64,000 nt of DNA from Methanobacterium sp. (GTDB taxonomy: Archaea > Methanobacteriota > Methanobacteria > Methanobacteriales > Methanobacteriaceae). The notes beneath the pieces are model-generated. The model saw only the letters and a program-made list of their open reading frames with translations, did no database searches and was not told where the DNA came from. Numbering within the stretch: the stretch's first letter is position 1; every line of letters begins with the position of its first letter. Below, in pieces: positions 1 through 8,734 of this stretch. The position numbers and the translations under genes are program-made. Location: positions 186,001 to 250,000 of the forward strand of contig JACRPY010000002.1 in the NCBI GenBank assembly GCA_016222945.1, given 5' to 3'.

Positions 1-158
1 TCTGGAAAGTTTTATAAAAAATTCTACTCTATGTATTTGATTAAAGTTTGATTTTTTATATTTCTTTTTAAATAATTTTTTTTTAAATTCAGCTTTTAGA
101 TTTTCTTTTTTTTATTTTAATAAAATGTTGTCATTTCTTCCCATTTATTTTATAAAAC

Positions 159-168
159 TTTATATATA
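159..168 (+). promoter_or_regulatory. TATA box for the first gene
   Basis: TTTATATATA lies about 70 bases before the ATG at 236. The predicted start of transcription (about 25 bases downstream) leaves a short leader with a purine-rich GAAAAGGGGA ribosome binding site. The rest of 1-235 is very AT-rich and shows no other gene. Confidence 0.5.
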
Positions 169-235
169 CGTTAGTACCTACATAGGACTGGTTAAACATG
201 TAATTACTTAATAAAGATGTGAAAAGGGGAATTAA

Positions 236-685
236 ATGAAAAAAAATCTGTTTTTAGTAAGTGTGCTGTTATCCATGGTTTTTTTGGGTCTGCAGATGGC
301 CGAACCAGTTGCAGCAGCACACCCGAAATTGATAGACACATTTAAAGTATACCATCCTGGCGGGCAAGGCGGTGACATGACAAAATATAATGTTTACAAA
401 TACAGTACTCGCCACGTATACGTAAAATCATATGAATACGTATATAATGCAGCTACAGGGAGATATACACGTGTTAGCAGTAGTTGGGAAGATATATACA
501 AATTTAAAAACTCTAATTTGCTTAAAATGACCAGTCCAAATATTGAAGATAATGGTGTAACTAGATATTGGTTTAATACACATTGGAACGATGTAGGATT
601 CTATAAATATGTATATAAACCAAATGTGCAAAACAGAGTTAATCCTATGCATTGGCAAGGCTATGTGAGCACTACTTCTACTTAA
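236..685 (+). CDS. Secreted hypothetical protein
   Basis: This is a 149-residue protein with a clear N-terminal signal peptide: Lys-rich start, hydrophobic core to about residue 20, and cleavage probable after the AAA around residues 26-28. The mature part is rich in Tyr, Lys, Trp and Asn, with several short VY/YK stretches and no cysteine pair. I do not recognise a family. The aromatic/basic character resembles the C-terminal tails of the beta-helix proteins at 1373 and 13837, so a surface or wall-associated role is an inference. The ATG follows a GGGGA Shine-Dalgarno at normal spacing and a TATA box lies upstream, so the gene is probably real and monocistronic. A hairpin terminator follows it. 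Confidence 0.7.
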   Translation: MKKNLFLVSVLLSMVFLGLQMAEPVAAAHPKLIDTFKVYHPGGQGGDMTKYNVYKYSTRHVYVKSYEYVYNAATGRYTRVSSSWEDIYKFKNSNLLKMTSPNIEDNGVTRYWFNTHWNDVGFYKYVYKPNVQNRVNPMHWQGYVSTTST

Positions 686-701
686 AATTAATTATTTAGT
701 T

Positions 702-757
702 AAAAGAAGCGGAATAAAGATACTAATTAGTTATATAGTGGCTTTAAAGCTTCTTTT
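702..757 (+). terminator. Hairpin terminator
   Basis: AAAAGAAGC (702-710) pairs perfectly with GCTTCTTTT (749-757). The long loop contains a smaller GCTTTAAAGC palindrome, and T-runs follow. It lies between two same-strand genes and fits termination of the first one. Confidence 0.45.
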
Positions 758-788
758 CAAATTTTTTTAATTAACGGAGAAATAAAAA

Positions 789-1334
789 ATGAATACAAAG
801 AACATAATAATGATTATAGGACTTATTCTTCTTTTAACTTTTTCTTTTGGATGTACTTCACAGTCAAACAATCAAACAAGCAGCAGTGGCGTTAAAGAGC
901 AAGTAGTGGGAGTAATTACGTTCACTGCTGACTCTAATGTTTCACCGAATGGCCTTGTAGCATCTAACGGTGTAAAAGTCATTTCAACAAATGGAGAAAC
1001 TTTGTCACGTGAAGTTAAAGCATTTTCATTACCAGATAACACCCAAAAAGTGATTATAGAGTATTATAATGTTAGTGCGCTTCCTAATCTTAACGGAACT
1101 ATATATATTTCAACAAATGAGAAAGCACTACCTGCAGATCAAAATGTAACAACTGATCAACCTCTTTTAGGCAATATGATAGATGAAAGTCCCCAAGTTT
1201 TCAGGGATTTTGTTCTATTCAATGGAACATTGCCAGATGGTAAATTTGAACTAAATGCTATTGGAGCTAAAAGTGTATATTTAGAGTCACGCTGTGCTAA
1301 AGGAACTTTTAAAGTCATAGCTGTTTTAAAATAG
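789..1334 (+). CDS. Putative lipoprotein
   Basis: A 181-residue protein that starts with a hydrophobic signal sequence ending in FSFGCTS, a lipobox-like site with Cys at about residue 22, followed by a Ser/Asn/Thr-rich linker. This is the usual layout of membrane-anchored archaeal lipoproteins. The remaining about 140 residues look like a beta-rich extracytoplasmic domain, and I recognise no family. The ATG is preceded by ACGGAG. The next gene (beta-helix protein) begins 38 bases downstream, so both surface proteins may be co-transcribed. Function unknown; the exported location is well supported. Confidence 0.7.
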   Translation: MNTKNIIMIIGLILLLTFSFGCTSQSNNQTSSSGVKEQVVGVITFTADSNVSPNGLVASNGVKVISTNGETLSREVKAFSLPDNTQKVIIEYYNVSALPNLNGTIYISTNEKALPADQNVTTDQPLLGNMIDESPQVFRDFVLFNGTLPDGKFELNAIGAKSVYLESRCAKGTFKVIAVLK

Positions 1335-1372
1335 TTAAAATTCAGCTTATAAATTAAAAGGAGTGAAAAAAT

Positions 1373-3301
1373 GTGAAAAAACAAATCGTAATGCTAGCGT
1401 TTGCATTTATCACCGCTTTAGTGTTATGTGGTGCCGTTTCAGCTGTTGATATAAATGTATTGCCTGGACAAACTATAAATGATGCAGTAGATGCTGCTAC
1501 TGACGGAGATAACATTTTTGTATATGATCAGGCAGGCTCTCCATACACTTACACCGAAAATGTTGTGGTGAATAAACCAAACTTGAATATCGCTGCTAAA
1601 GGTAGTGTAACGGTCACACCATCCGATAACACAAAACCAGTGTTTGAAATAGCTTCATCAGGTGCAGGATCATCTATAACTGGATTTACTTTAACTGGAA
1701 TTACAAGTAATGAATATGATTCCTATGGGAGGCCTAATAGTCATGTTTTCATAGATTCAGATAATTGTAAGGTTAAGGGTAACACTGTTATTGGGGCTTT
1801 AGTACCAAATGATGGAGTAATAGTCACCACAGGCGGAATAGATGTTTGGATGGGGAGAACGGGAAATCAAATCACTGGAAACACCCTAAAAGATGCATCG
1901 ATCGGAATTTGTGGGGCGACCTATAATGAAGTGTCTGGAAATACATTAACCAGCGCTGCAGCGAATCCAGGTATTGCTGTTGGGCCTTTAGATACAAATT
2001 ATAACACTGTAAAAGACAACACTATCTCTGGTTATAGCACAGGAATAAGAGTGTGGGATTCAACAGGTAACCAAATAATTGGAAACAAAATCCATGGAGA
2101 GGGTACTGGAATCAGTTTAATGGGTAATGTGCATTCATTAATGGCAGATAATATCATATCTGACTGCAGTAGGTATGGAATCTTAAGTAATGATGAACAT
2201 ATGTCTTATAGGGGCAACACCATCACTAATTGTAATATTGGCGTATATCTAGATAAAACTGAAGCTATCTTTGTCACTGGAAACACCCTACTAAATAATG
2301 CTTTATATGGAATATATCTAAGGGGAGCATCTTTTAGTGAAATAGCCAATAATAAAATAAGTGGTAGCCAAATTGGGATTCTTGTAGATGAATATGTTGA
2401 TAGTTTTGGAAATATGTTTCCATCATCGGATAACCACATCACCGACTGTAACATATTTAATAATGGGGACGGAATAGTTTTCTCATCTTTATTTACCAAT
2501 CCTTCTGGAAATGCGGTTAATAGCAACAGAATTGCTTATAATACAGCTTGGGCGTTGGTTAATTATTCTGATGAGACTGTTGACGCAACTTATAACTGGT
2601 GGGGTTCAAATAGCAATCCTTCAAGCAAGATATATGGTACGGGGCCTGTTAAGTATGATCCATGGCTGATTTTAAAAGCATCTGCTCCAAATGGAATATA
2701 TTCAGGTGGTTTTGCTTTAATAACTGCTTCTCTTAACCATGCTTCTGATGGATCAATCCCTCAGATTACAGCTCCAACTGGAATAAAAGCTTTATTCAGC
2801 ACTGATAATGGTATTATTGGTTCTCCAAGGACTACAATTAATGGTGTGGCTACATCTGTGCTTTTATTTACAAATCCGTGGGATACAAATGTTCAAGTCA
2901 AAATCGACGATGAAACAGTGAATTTAAAATTAGCTAATATCCCTCTTCTTTTAGATTTAGTCAAGGTTAAAAACTTCAAAAAATGGAAGGTGCACTATCT
3001 TTACTTTGTAAAAATCATTGCTCCTGATGGACAAATAACTACAAAAATCTTCCGAGGCGATTTAAGAGGTTATAAATCCCGAATTTTAAATCTGGGTAAA
3101 CTTCCACGTGGTTCTATAATACAGATATCTTCTTTTATTACAAATAAAAACCGTTTTAAAAGAACTATTAGCCTGGTTAATTCAATTATTAAGCCTAAAT
3201 GGAAGTGGAATTTCCAGTGGATTTACGAGAGGAATGTTGGAGCATCACCTGGAAGATTCTGGAGAAATCTGGTGATTAGATCCACACAAATCAGTATTTA
3301 A
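1373..3301 (+). CDS. Parallel beta-helix (NosD/PbH1-type) surface protein
   Basis: A 642-residue exported protein. Residues 1-25 form a signal peptide ending near VSAVD. About residues 30-400 hold repeated short turns of the PbH1 type (N-x-I-x-x-N/G-N-x-I), as in right-handed parallel beta-helix carbohydrate-binding or carbohydrate-cleaving domains. A YNWWGSNSNPSS motif, common at the end of methanogen adhesin-like helices, is followed by an Ig-like domain (about 440-530). The C-terminal region is basic and Trp-rich. The family is typical of Methanobacteriales adhesin-like proteins; wall or syntrophic surface binding is inferred. The start is GTG after AAAAGGAGTG. An ATG two bases earlier is directly followed by TGA and cannot be used. 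Confidence 0.85.
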   Translation: MKKQIVMLAFAFITALVLCGAVSAVDINVLPGQTINDAVDAATDGDNIFVYDQAGSPYTYTENVVVNKPNLNIAAKGSVTVTPSDNTKPVFEIASSGAGSSITGFTLTGITSNEYDSYGRPNSHVFIDSDNCKVKGNTVIGALVPNDGVIVTTGGIDVWMGRTGNQITGNTLKDASIGICGATYNEVSGNTLTSAAANPGIAVGPLDTNYNTVKDNTISGYSTGIRVWDSTGNQIIGNKIHGEGTGISLMGNVHSLMADNIISDCSRYGILSNDEHMSYRGNTITNCNIGVYLDKTEAIFVTGNTLLNNALYGIYLRGASFSEIANNKISGSQIGILVDEYVDSFGNMFPSSDNHITDCNIFNNGDGIVFSSLFTNPSGNAVNSNRIAYNTAWALVNYSDETVDATYNWWGSNSNPSSKIYGTGPVKYDPWLILKASAPNGIYSGGFALITASLNHASDGSIPQITAPTGIKALFSTDNGIIGSPRTTINGVATSVLLFTNPWDTNVQVKIDDETVNLKLANIPLLLDLVKVKNFKKWKVHYLYFVKIIAPDGQITTKIFRGDLRGYKSRILNLGKLPRGSIIQISSFITNKNRFKRTISLVNSIIKPKWKWNFQWIYERNVGASPGRFWRNLVIRSTQISI

Positions 3302-3668
3302 AAAAAATAACCTTCTTTTTTCATTTTTTGTTATTAGGTAAATTAGATTTATTCTAATTATGAAACTACTAATAAATTTTTATTAGCCATGAGAAAATAT
3401 GATTCATAAATTATTCTGTTATGATATTGTATCTTAATTAGTATTCATTTATATACTAGTTATTATCTATTTTAGAGTATGATTTCATATGAAATAATGA
3501 ATATGATATGAAGAATTCACAAATGGATTAAAAACACGTTATAATACTGATATTATCTTATTATGTATTTTAGGGGATTAGAATAAAGAAAGCATTTAAA
3601 CATCTATTTGATAGCAAGATAAAATTTAAGGATAATTTTAGAGGATTAAATAATGACAAGGTGAGTTA
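3302..3668. other. Intergenic region, AT-rich
   Basis: I find no gene. A TTTATATA box occurs near 3448 and the segment is otherwise low-complexity AT-rich sequence with scattered ATTAG/CTAAT repeats. The leader just before 3669 has GACAAGGTGAG as the ribosome binding site. Confidence 0.4.
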
Positions 3669-4136
3669 ATGAGAACAAATAAAGGATTGATAGTAGGAAT
3701 AGCAGTAATAATAATCATTATTGTAGCGGCAGGAACATATGCATTTATGCAGCTGTCTGGAACTCCAGCATTAATTACAACAAATAATTCGGTAAATTAT
3801 AGCTCTGATAATCAAAGTAGTTCTAACAGCACAGATCATGATCAAGGTAGTTCTAATAATGATCAAGGTAGTTCTACTAGTTCAAATAGTTCAAAAGCAG
3901 CTAAATCAGGATATACAAATCCATCAAGTCATACTCCTTCAAATGTTGTTGAAAATATAAAATGTCCGATGTGTGGAGGTAAAGGCACAATAACACGTGA
4001 TAAAATAACAGGTTATACAGATTATTTTGATCCACAGCATAATAAATCATGGAAAATTCCAATTATTCAAAAGGTAACTGAAACATGCTCTACATGTCAT
4101 GGGTCTGGATATGTCCAAATTGAAATTAAACGATAA
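3669..4136 (+). CDS. Membrane-anchored DnaJ-type zinc-finger protein
   Basis: A 155-residue protein. Residues 5-28 form one strongly hydrophobic N-terminal helix (Ile/Val/Ala), followed by a low-complexity Ser/Asn/Thr/Gln linker (about 35-95) in which SSNNDQGSS-like units repeat. At the C terminus are two CxxCxGxG-type motifs, CPMCGGKG and CSTCHGSG, about 35 residues apart. This is one zinc-binding pair like those in the central domain of DnaJ, without J domain or substrate-binding domains. Topology suggests the zinc finger is displayed outside the membrane. A redox or protein-binding role is possible but unproved. Start ATG follows AAGGTGAGTTA. Confidence 0.7.
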   Translation: MRTNKGLIVGIAVIIIIIVAAGTYAFMQLSGTPALITTNNSVNYSSDNQSSSNSTDHDQGSSNNDQGSSTSSNSSKAAKSGYTNPSSHTPSNVVENIKCPMCGGKGTITRDKITGYTDYFDPQHNKSWKIPIIQKVTETCSTCHGSGYVQIEIKR

Positions 4137-4324
4137 ATAATGGTTATTTTTTTATTTTTATGCAATGATTTTGAATCCTTAAACTTAATAATAATATTTT
4201 AAGTTATAATTGAGTTTATTATTACCATCAGTTAATGCTGCAGTTTTTATTAATTCTTATTTCTAATAAATATAAATAGAATTAAATATTTGATCTTTAA
4301 ATAAGTCATAGATATGGTGAATTT

Positions 4325-5533
4325 ATGATAGAAAAACTAATCGAAAGATTTTTTGAAGCTGCAAGCATGCAGCGATGGAATGACCATATAAGGCCAGTTG
4401 AATTAACAGAACTGGACAAACAAGCCCATAAAATGACTATAGCATATGTACTCGCCAAAATTGAAGAGGATAAAAAAGTTGAAGGACATATAAAATGGAT
4501 AAATCTTATAGAGGGCTTTATTTTTGATTTTCTTTACAGATTAGTTTTAACCGATATTAAACCACCAGTATTCCACCGTATGATGGCAGAAAGAAGAGAA
4601 GAATTAAATGAGCATGTTTTAAAAGAGCTTAACGATGATTTAGATGCTTTTGGAAATAAAGAATTCCGCCTGAAATTCGAAGAACATATTTCAAGCAACG
4701 AGAATACTTTGGAACGCAGAATTCTTCGGGCTGCACATTATTTGGCTACAAACTGGGAATTTAAAATTATATATAATTCCGCACCATTTGTCTATGGCAT
4801 TGAAAAGACAAAGGAAAGTATAGAAAACCAGATAGAGGATCATTATGACCTTATTGGTGTTCAAAAAATATTGCTTGGAAAGAAATCATTTGGATTTATA
4901 GATCTCTGCGGTCAGCTTAGATTTCAAAAAAGATGGGCTCATTCGCCGCGAATTCCAGAAACATCAGTTTTAGGGCACATGCTGATAGTGGCCATTATGG
5001 CTTATTTAAGCACCATTGAAATGGAAACGGTTCCATGTAATAAAAGAATTTATAATAACTTCTTTGCGGGTTTATTCCATGATTTACCTGAAGTTTTAAC
5101 TAAAGACATCATTTCTCCAATTAAAAGGGCGGCAGACCTTGAAGAACTGATTAAAGATTATGAAAATGAACGTATGAAAGAAGAAATACTGCCCATACTT
5201 CCTAAACCCTGGCATGATGAAATGAAATATTTCCTTGAGGATGAATTTGAAAATAAAATTAGAAAGAAGGGTAAACCTCAAAAAGGGGTTCTATTTAAGG
5301 ATTTAAGCAAGAAATATAATAAAAATGAATTTTCACCACTTGACGGGGAACTTATTAAAGCATGTGATAAATTAGCGGCATTCGTTGAAGCAAATCTATC
5401 TATTGAATATGGTATTAAATCTAAATTCCTCCTAGATGGTAGAGAAAATATATATGAATTATACAATGGTAAGAAAGTTTCTGGAACTGATTTTGGAAGG
5501 ATTTTTAATTATTTCTATAAAAAACAGTGGTAA
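4325..5533 (+). CDS. HD-domain metal-dependent phosphohydrolase
   Basis: A 402-residue soluble protein. The catalytic core is visible between about residues 215 and 360: HMLIVA supplies the first His, GLFHDLPEV the His-Asp doublet that names the family, and a later DGELIKACDKLAAF the downstream Asp. This pattern is closest to the YfbR/5'-deoxynucleotidase branch of HD hydrolases, but the protein is about twice as long, with an alpha-helical N-terminal half of unknown role. The substrate (a nucleotide or cyclic dinucleotide) cannot be told from the sequence. Single gene; start ATG follows TGGTGAATTT. Confidence 0.75.
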   Translation: MIEKLIERFFEAASMQRWNDHIRPVELTELDKQAHKMTIAYVLAKIEEDKKVEGHIKWINLIEGFIFDFLYRLVLTDIKPPVFHRMMAERREELNEHVLKELNDDLDAFGNKEFRLKFEEHISSNENTLERRILRAAHYLATNWEFKIIYNSAPFVYGIEKTKESIENQIEDHYDLIGVQKILLGKKSFGFIDLCGQLRFQKRWAHSPRIPETSVLGHMLIVAIMAYLSTIEMETVPCNKRIYNNFFAGLFHDLPEVLTKDIISPIKRAADLEELIKDYENERMKEEILPILPKPWHDEMKYFLEDEFENKIRKKGKPQKGVLFKDLSKKYNKNEFSPLDGELIKACDKLAAFVEANLSIEYGIKSKFLLDGRENIYELYNGKKVSGTDFGRIFNYFYKKQW

Positions 5534-5714
5534 TTTCAGCGTATTCTCCTTAAAACCATCTAAACAATTGATATATTCTTTTTTATAAATATGGTTTAAT
5601 ATTTAGTTAATGTAATAAATACTTCCTATTTAATTCAAAAAAAACAAAACAGCATCAAATAAGTAGTAATGACTGAGAAAGATTTTTATAATGTGAAAGT
5701 AACAAATATGTACC

Positions 5715-6262
5715 ATGACAGATGAAAGCGGACAAAAAATTATGGACGCTGCCTTAATAGTATTCGCTGAATACGGGTATAAAGGAGCAACCATTAAAGA
5801 AATTGCAGAAAAAGCAGGTTACAGTGAGTTAACCCTGTTTAGAAAATTTAAAACCAAAAAAACCTTTTTGAAATGGTTTATATTCAGAGTTTTAACAATT
5901 TGATGAGGGATACAGAAGTAGTATTCAATGTTAAAGCTGAGGATCCTGAGGATTTTTTAAGACAAGTTATCGTGTTTATGGAAAGGATCACAGATGAAAA
6001 TTATGAAGTAATCCAGTTAGGCACATATAATAGAACTGATGAAGCTGAACCTGCAATGACCGAGTTTATGGATAATTTTGCAGAATTTCTCAAAAAGAAT
6101 ATTCCAAATAAGGAGGTAGATCATATGGCGTTGGGTCTAAGTATCCAGGCATTTGTTTTTATGTATAATATTAATAAACGCCATTTACATCAACTTGGAG
6201 TTGATTTGGGAGATGCTTTAGAAGGATTCATACATAATGCTGTTAGAAGCGTTCGAGAATAG
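5715..6262 (+). pseudogene. TetR-family regulator broken by a frameshift
   Basis: The first frame encodes MTDESGQKIMDAALIVF... through the helix-turn-helix (ending LFRKFKTKKTF) and then runs into a stop at 5903. The ligand-binding half continues in another frame from about 5870 (EMVYIQSFNNLM...) to 6262. The intact paralogue at 15582-16130 reads LFRKFKTKKNLYDMM without interruption, so one missing T in the T-run at 5862-5866 explains the break. The combined protein would be about 182 residues, the same as the paralogue. A TATA-like TTTATAATG about 27 bases upstream suggests a leaderless transcript. It may be a true pseudogene, a programmed shift or a sequencing error. Confidence 0.75.
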
Positions 6263-6696
6263 GTTTTATTTTTAAATTAATCTTTATTTTTTATTATTTA
6301 GAAATATACGCACTCTTATGTTAGTATCGGTTTGAATTTTTGGCTTATTTTTTCTTTTTTTGAAATATTTTATAATATTGCCTTAAAATCACTGTTTTTT
6401 TTTGAATAACCGAAAATGATATTATGTATGACCTATTATCATAATTTAGGTAAGAAAACCACGATTAGGATGTATATTCATAATTCATGGATACTGATGA
6501 TCTCAATTGGAACTTAAACATTAAATTAGGCATGAATTGTCACTGTATTTTTTATTACAAATACTCTCAAAACTTGAATATACAGATTTAAGGTATTATA
6601 GAGAGGTATGATTTATTTCAACTAAATCAGCATTGGAAAAACCAGAAATAAAGGAAAATTTAATTGAAATACACTTTAAATTAAATTTAAATTTAT
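6263..6696. other. Intergenic region, 434 bp
   Basis: AT-rich sequence with no open frame of coding character. AAATTTAAATTTATATGGGAGG at its right end combines a TATA-like run and the ribosome binding site for the gene at 6697. Nothing else is recognised. Confidence 0.4.
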
Positions 6697-7152
6697 ATGG
6701 GAGGAATTAAGCTGAATCAACATGATTTTCAAGAATTATATGATGATTACACTCAGATGATGTTATTTACAAGTTCTAATAAACTCAAGCTTGAAAATAT
6801 CCAAGAAGAGGTTGTTGAAATACAAAAAAGCTACATTGAAATTTTAGAAACCTCAAAAAATCAGGAAGAATTATTAAATTCACTTAAGGGACTTAAATCA
6901 CGATTACCATTAATTAAAGAGGAAATTAAAACTGTTTTATATAAATTTGACAGAATCAGTGATATGATGCATCTTATAGATGTAATGATAGCTGATTATT
7001 ATGAATTGGATATTGAAATAGATTTATATGAGTTGAATGGGATGGAAAAGGATTTATTTGCCATAAATGATGAATATGGGAAATTTAATGGGTTAAAAAC
7101 TGAAATTGATGCATTAAATAAAGAAATGGCTGATAAAATAAATGAATTTTAG
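6697..7152 (+). CDS. Hypothetical coiled-coil protein
   Basis: A 151-residue acidic, Glu/Leu/Lys-rich protein without cysteines or membrane segments. Heptad-like spacing of Leu/Ile through most of its length predicts long amphipathic helices or a coiled coil. I recognise no family. The start is uncertain: the ATG at 6697 overlaps the GGGAGGAATT Shine-Dalgarno sequence, and the codon at the ideal distance from that site is CTG at 6712. A CTG start or a start inside the Shine-Dalgarno are both possible. It is convergent with hisB, 26 bases away. Confidence 0.6.
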   Translation: MGGIKLNQHDFQELYDDYTQMMLFTSSNKLKLENIQEEVVEIQKSYIEILETSKNQEELLNSLKGLKSRLPLIKEEIKTVLYKFDRISDMMHLIDVMIADYYELDIEIDLYELNGMEKDLFAINDEYGKFNGLKTEIDALNKEMADKINEF

Positions 7153-7178
7153 CCAAATTCTTATATTGCTTACATTTA

Positions 7179-7760
7179 TTATAAAACGCCTTTGGTACTG
7201 GGAATTATATCATGCTCTATCTTTGAGGCATCATTTAAAGCTCGGGCAAATGCTTTAAATAGGGCTTCTATTTTGTGGTGGTCATTTTCTCCTTCTACTT
7301 TAGCATTTATATTAATTCTAGCGTAGTTTGCAAATGATTCAAAGAAGTGTTCCACATTTTCAGTGCTTAAATCGCCAACTTTGGCCTTTTTAAACTTGAA
7401 ATTTAATACACTGTAACTTCTACCGCTTATATCTACTGCAACTGTTGCTAAAGCATCATCCATAGGGATTATGGCATGTGACATCCTTTTTATTCCTTTT
7501 TTATCGCCTATTGCACTTTTAAATGTTTCTCCAAGAAGTATTCCCACATCTTCTACTGTGTGGTGGTCATCAACACTTAAATCTCCATTTGCTTTAACTT
7601 GAAGGTCAAAGAACCCGTGTCGTGCAAATGAATTTAGCATATGGTTAAAAAAGTCAATTCCAGTATCTATATGGGATTTTCCTTTACCATCAATATCCAG
7701 GGATATTTCAATATTGGTTTCAGATGTCTTTCTTTTCATTTTCTTGCTTCTTTTCATCAT
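7179..7760 (-). CDS. hisB: Imidazoleglycerol-phosphate dehydratase
   Basis: Catalyses conversion of imidazole-glycerol phosphate to imidazole-acetol phosphate in histidine biosynthesis. The 193-residue single-domain protein has the family's two histidine-rich metal sites: the first half contains FFNHMLNSFARHG and DDHHTVEDVG, the second VEHFFESFA and ENDHHKIEALFKAFARAL, which bind the Mn ions. Length agrees with stand-alone archaeal HisB. It overlaps the upstream ferredoxin gene, so the two are translationally coupled. Two adjacent ATGs (7760 and 7757) follow GAGAGGATA; a third at 7739 is possible. Confidence 0.95.
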   Translation of the reverse strand: MMKRSKKMKRKTSETNIEISLDIDGKGKSHIDTGIDFFNHMLNSFARHGFFDLQVKANGDLSVDDHHTVEDVGILLGETFKSAIGDKKGIKRMSHAIIPMDDALATVAVDISGRSYSVLNFKFKKAKVGDLSTENVEHFFESFANYARININAKVEGENDHHKIEALFKAFARALNDASKIEHDIIPSTKGVL

Positions 7761-7947
7761 TATCCTCTCTTATTACATGAATAGCTCCTTCAGGACATTT
7801 TGAAGCACATATTGTGCATACATGACAAAATTGTAAGTTTGTGGCCATTGCTTCTTTTTCTACATTCCATATTTTAGCTCCTTTGGGGCATGCTTCTTTA
7901 CATATCCCGCAGCCAGTGCATTTTTCTTTGTCTACTTCTATTCTCAT
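7720..7947 (-). CDS. Two-cluster 4Fe-4S ferredoxin
   Basis: A 75-residue protein with two cysteine motifs, CTGCGICKEACPKGA (about 10-24) and CHVCTICASKCPEGA (about 41-55). Each has CxxCxxCxxxCP and together they bind two [4Fe-4S] clusters. It is probably a small electron carrier in the cytoplasm. The charged C-terminal tail (ending about EKKDI) comes from the region overlapping hisB and may be expendable. It lies between the ModE-like gene (40 bases upstream) and hisB (overlapping), suggesting one transcript. Its redox partner cannot be deduced from the sequence. Confidence 0.9.
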   Translation of the reverse strand: MRIEVDKEKCTGCGICKEACPKGAKIWNVEKEAMATNLQFCHVCTICASKCPEGAIHVIREDNDEKKQENEKKDI

Positions 7948-7986
7948 TTCTACAAATCCTATTTTATATTATTTATTCTGGATTAA

Positions 7987-8706
7987 TTATATTTTAATTA
8001 TATCTGCTGAAACAGCCTTAAATCCGATAAATATATTTTCACCTAAGCTTAAATCAAGTTTTTTTCTTGATAATTCGGTTATATCTACCCTAATGGGAAT
8101 ATTATCTATATCAACGTTAAGGCGTACCATATCATTTTTAAATCTCATTTCAGTTATATTACCTTCAAGCATGTTCCTAACACTGGATTCTTGAGGGGTT
8201 AATGTTACAAATATATCTATGGGACTTATTAAAATTAGGACAGTATCTCCTACTTTAAAGCCTTTTAAAGCTGAGAGGATTATTTCTTCTTTATTTAAAG
8301 TAACATACATTACTTTTTCTTCTTGGTCGATACTGGAGATTGTTCCTTCTATTTCGTTTACTTCAACGTGTTTTTTGAGGATTCTATTCATTTTCATGAA
8401 TTTGTGTAAAAGTTCCTCTCCAGAGAGAGTGAGCTTACTGCTTCCCCCTCCGCCTTTTCCACCTCTTTTAGTTACCACGATTGGCGAACCTAACTCATTT
8501 TCCATGATTTCAATATTTTTAAGCGCAGTCCGGTAAGGAATTCCAGTTTCATTTGAGGCTTTCACTATAGAACCACATTGGTCTATACATTGAAGGAGTC
8601 TGGATTTTTTATTATTTAAAGAAACTAATTTATCTCCAATTTCAATTTCCATATCTAGTTTATATTTTGGCTTTTTTTCTAAGTCTGCCATGTTGATCAT
8701 CTTCAA
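7987..8706 (-). CDS. ModE-like transcriptional regulator with Mop/TOBE domain
   Basis: A 239-residue protein with two parts. Residues about 20-110 form a LysR/ModE-type winged helix-turn-helix with the conserved SIVKASNETGIPYRTALKNI recognition region and the glycine-rich GGKGGGGSSKLTLSGEELL segment typical of ModE N domains. About residues 115-239 contain two TOBE/Mop-like halves (EGTISSID..., EGNITEM...) that in this family bind molybdate or tungstate. Methanogens need these metals for formylmethanofuran dehydrogenase, so metal-responsive repression is the likely role. The start may be TTG at 8706 or ATG at 8700 or 8691; no strong Shine-Dalgarno decides. Confidence 0.85.
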   Translation of the reverse strand: MKMINMADLEKKPKYKLDMEIEIGDKLVSLNNKKSRLLQCIDQCGSIVKASNETGIPYRTALKNIEIMENELGSPIVVTKRGGKGGGGSSKLTLSGEELLHKFMKMNRILKKHVEVNEIEGTISSIDQEEKVMYVTLNKEEIILSALKGFKVGDTVLILISPIDIFVTLTPQESSVRNMLEGNITEMRFKNDMVRLNVDIDNIPIRVDITELSRKKLDLSLGENIFIGFKAVSADIIKI

Positions 8707-8734
8707 GATTCATTTGAAGTTTATTACTATTTAT

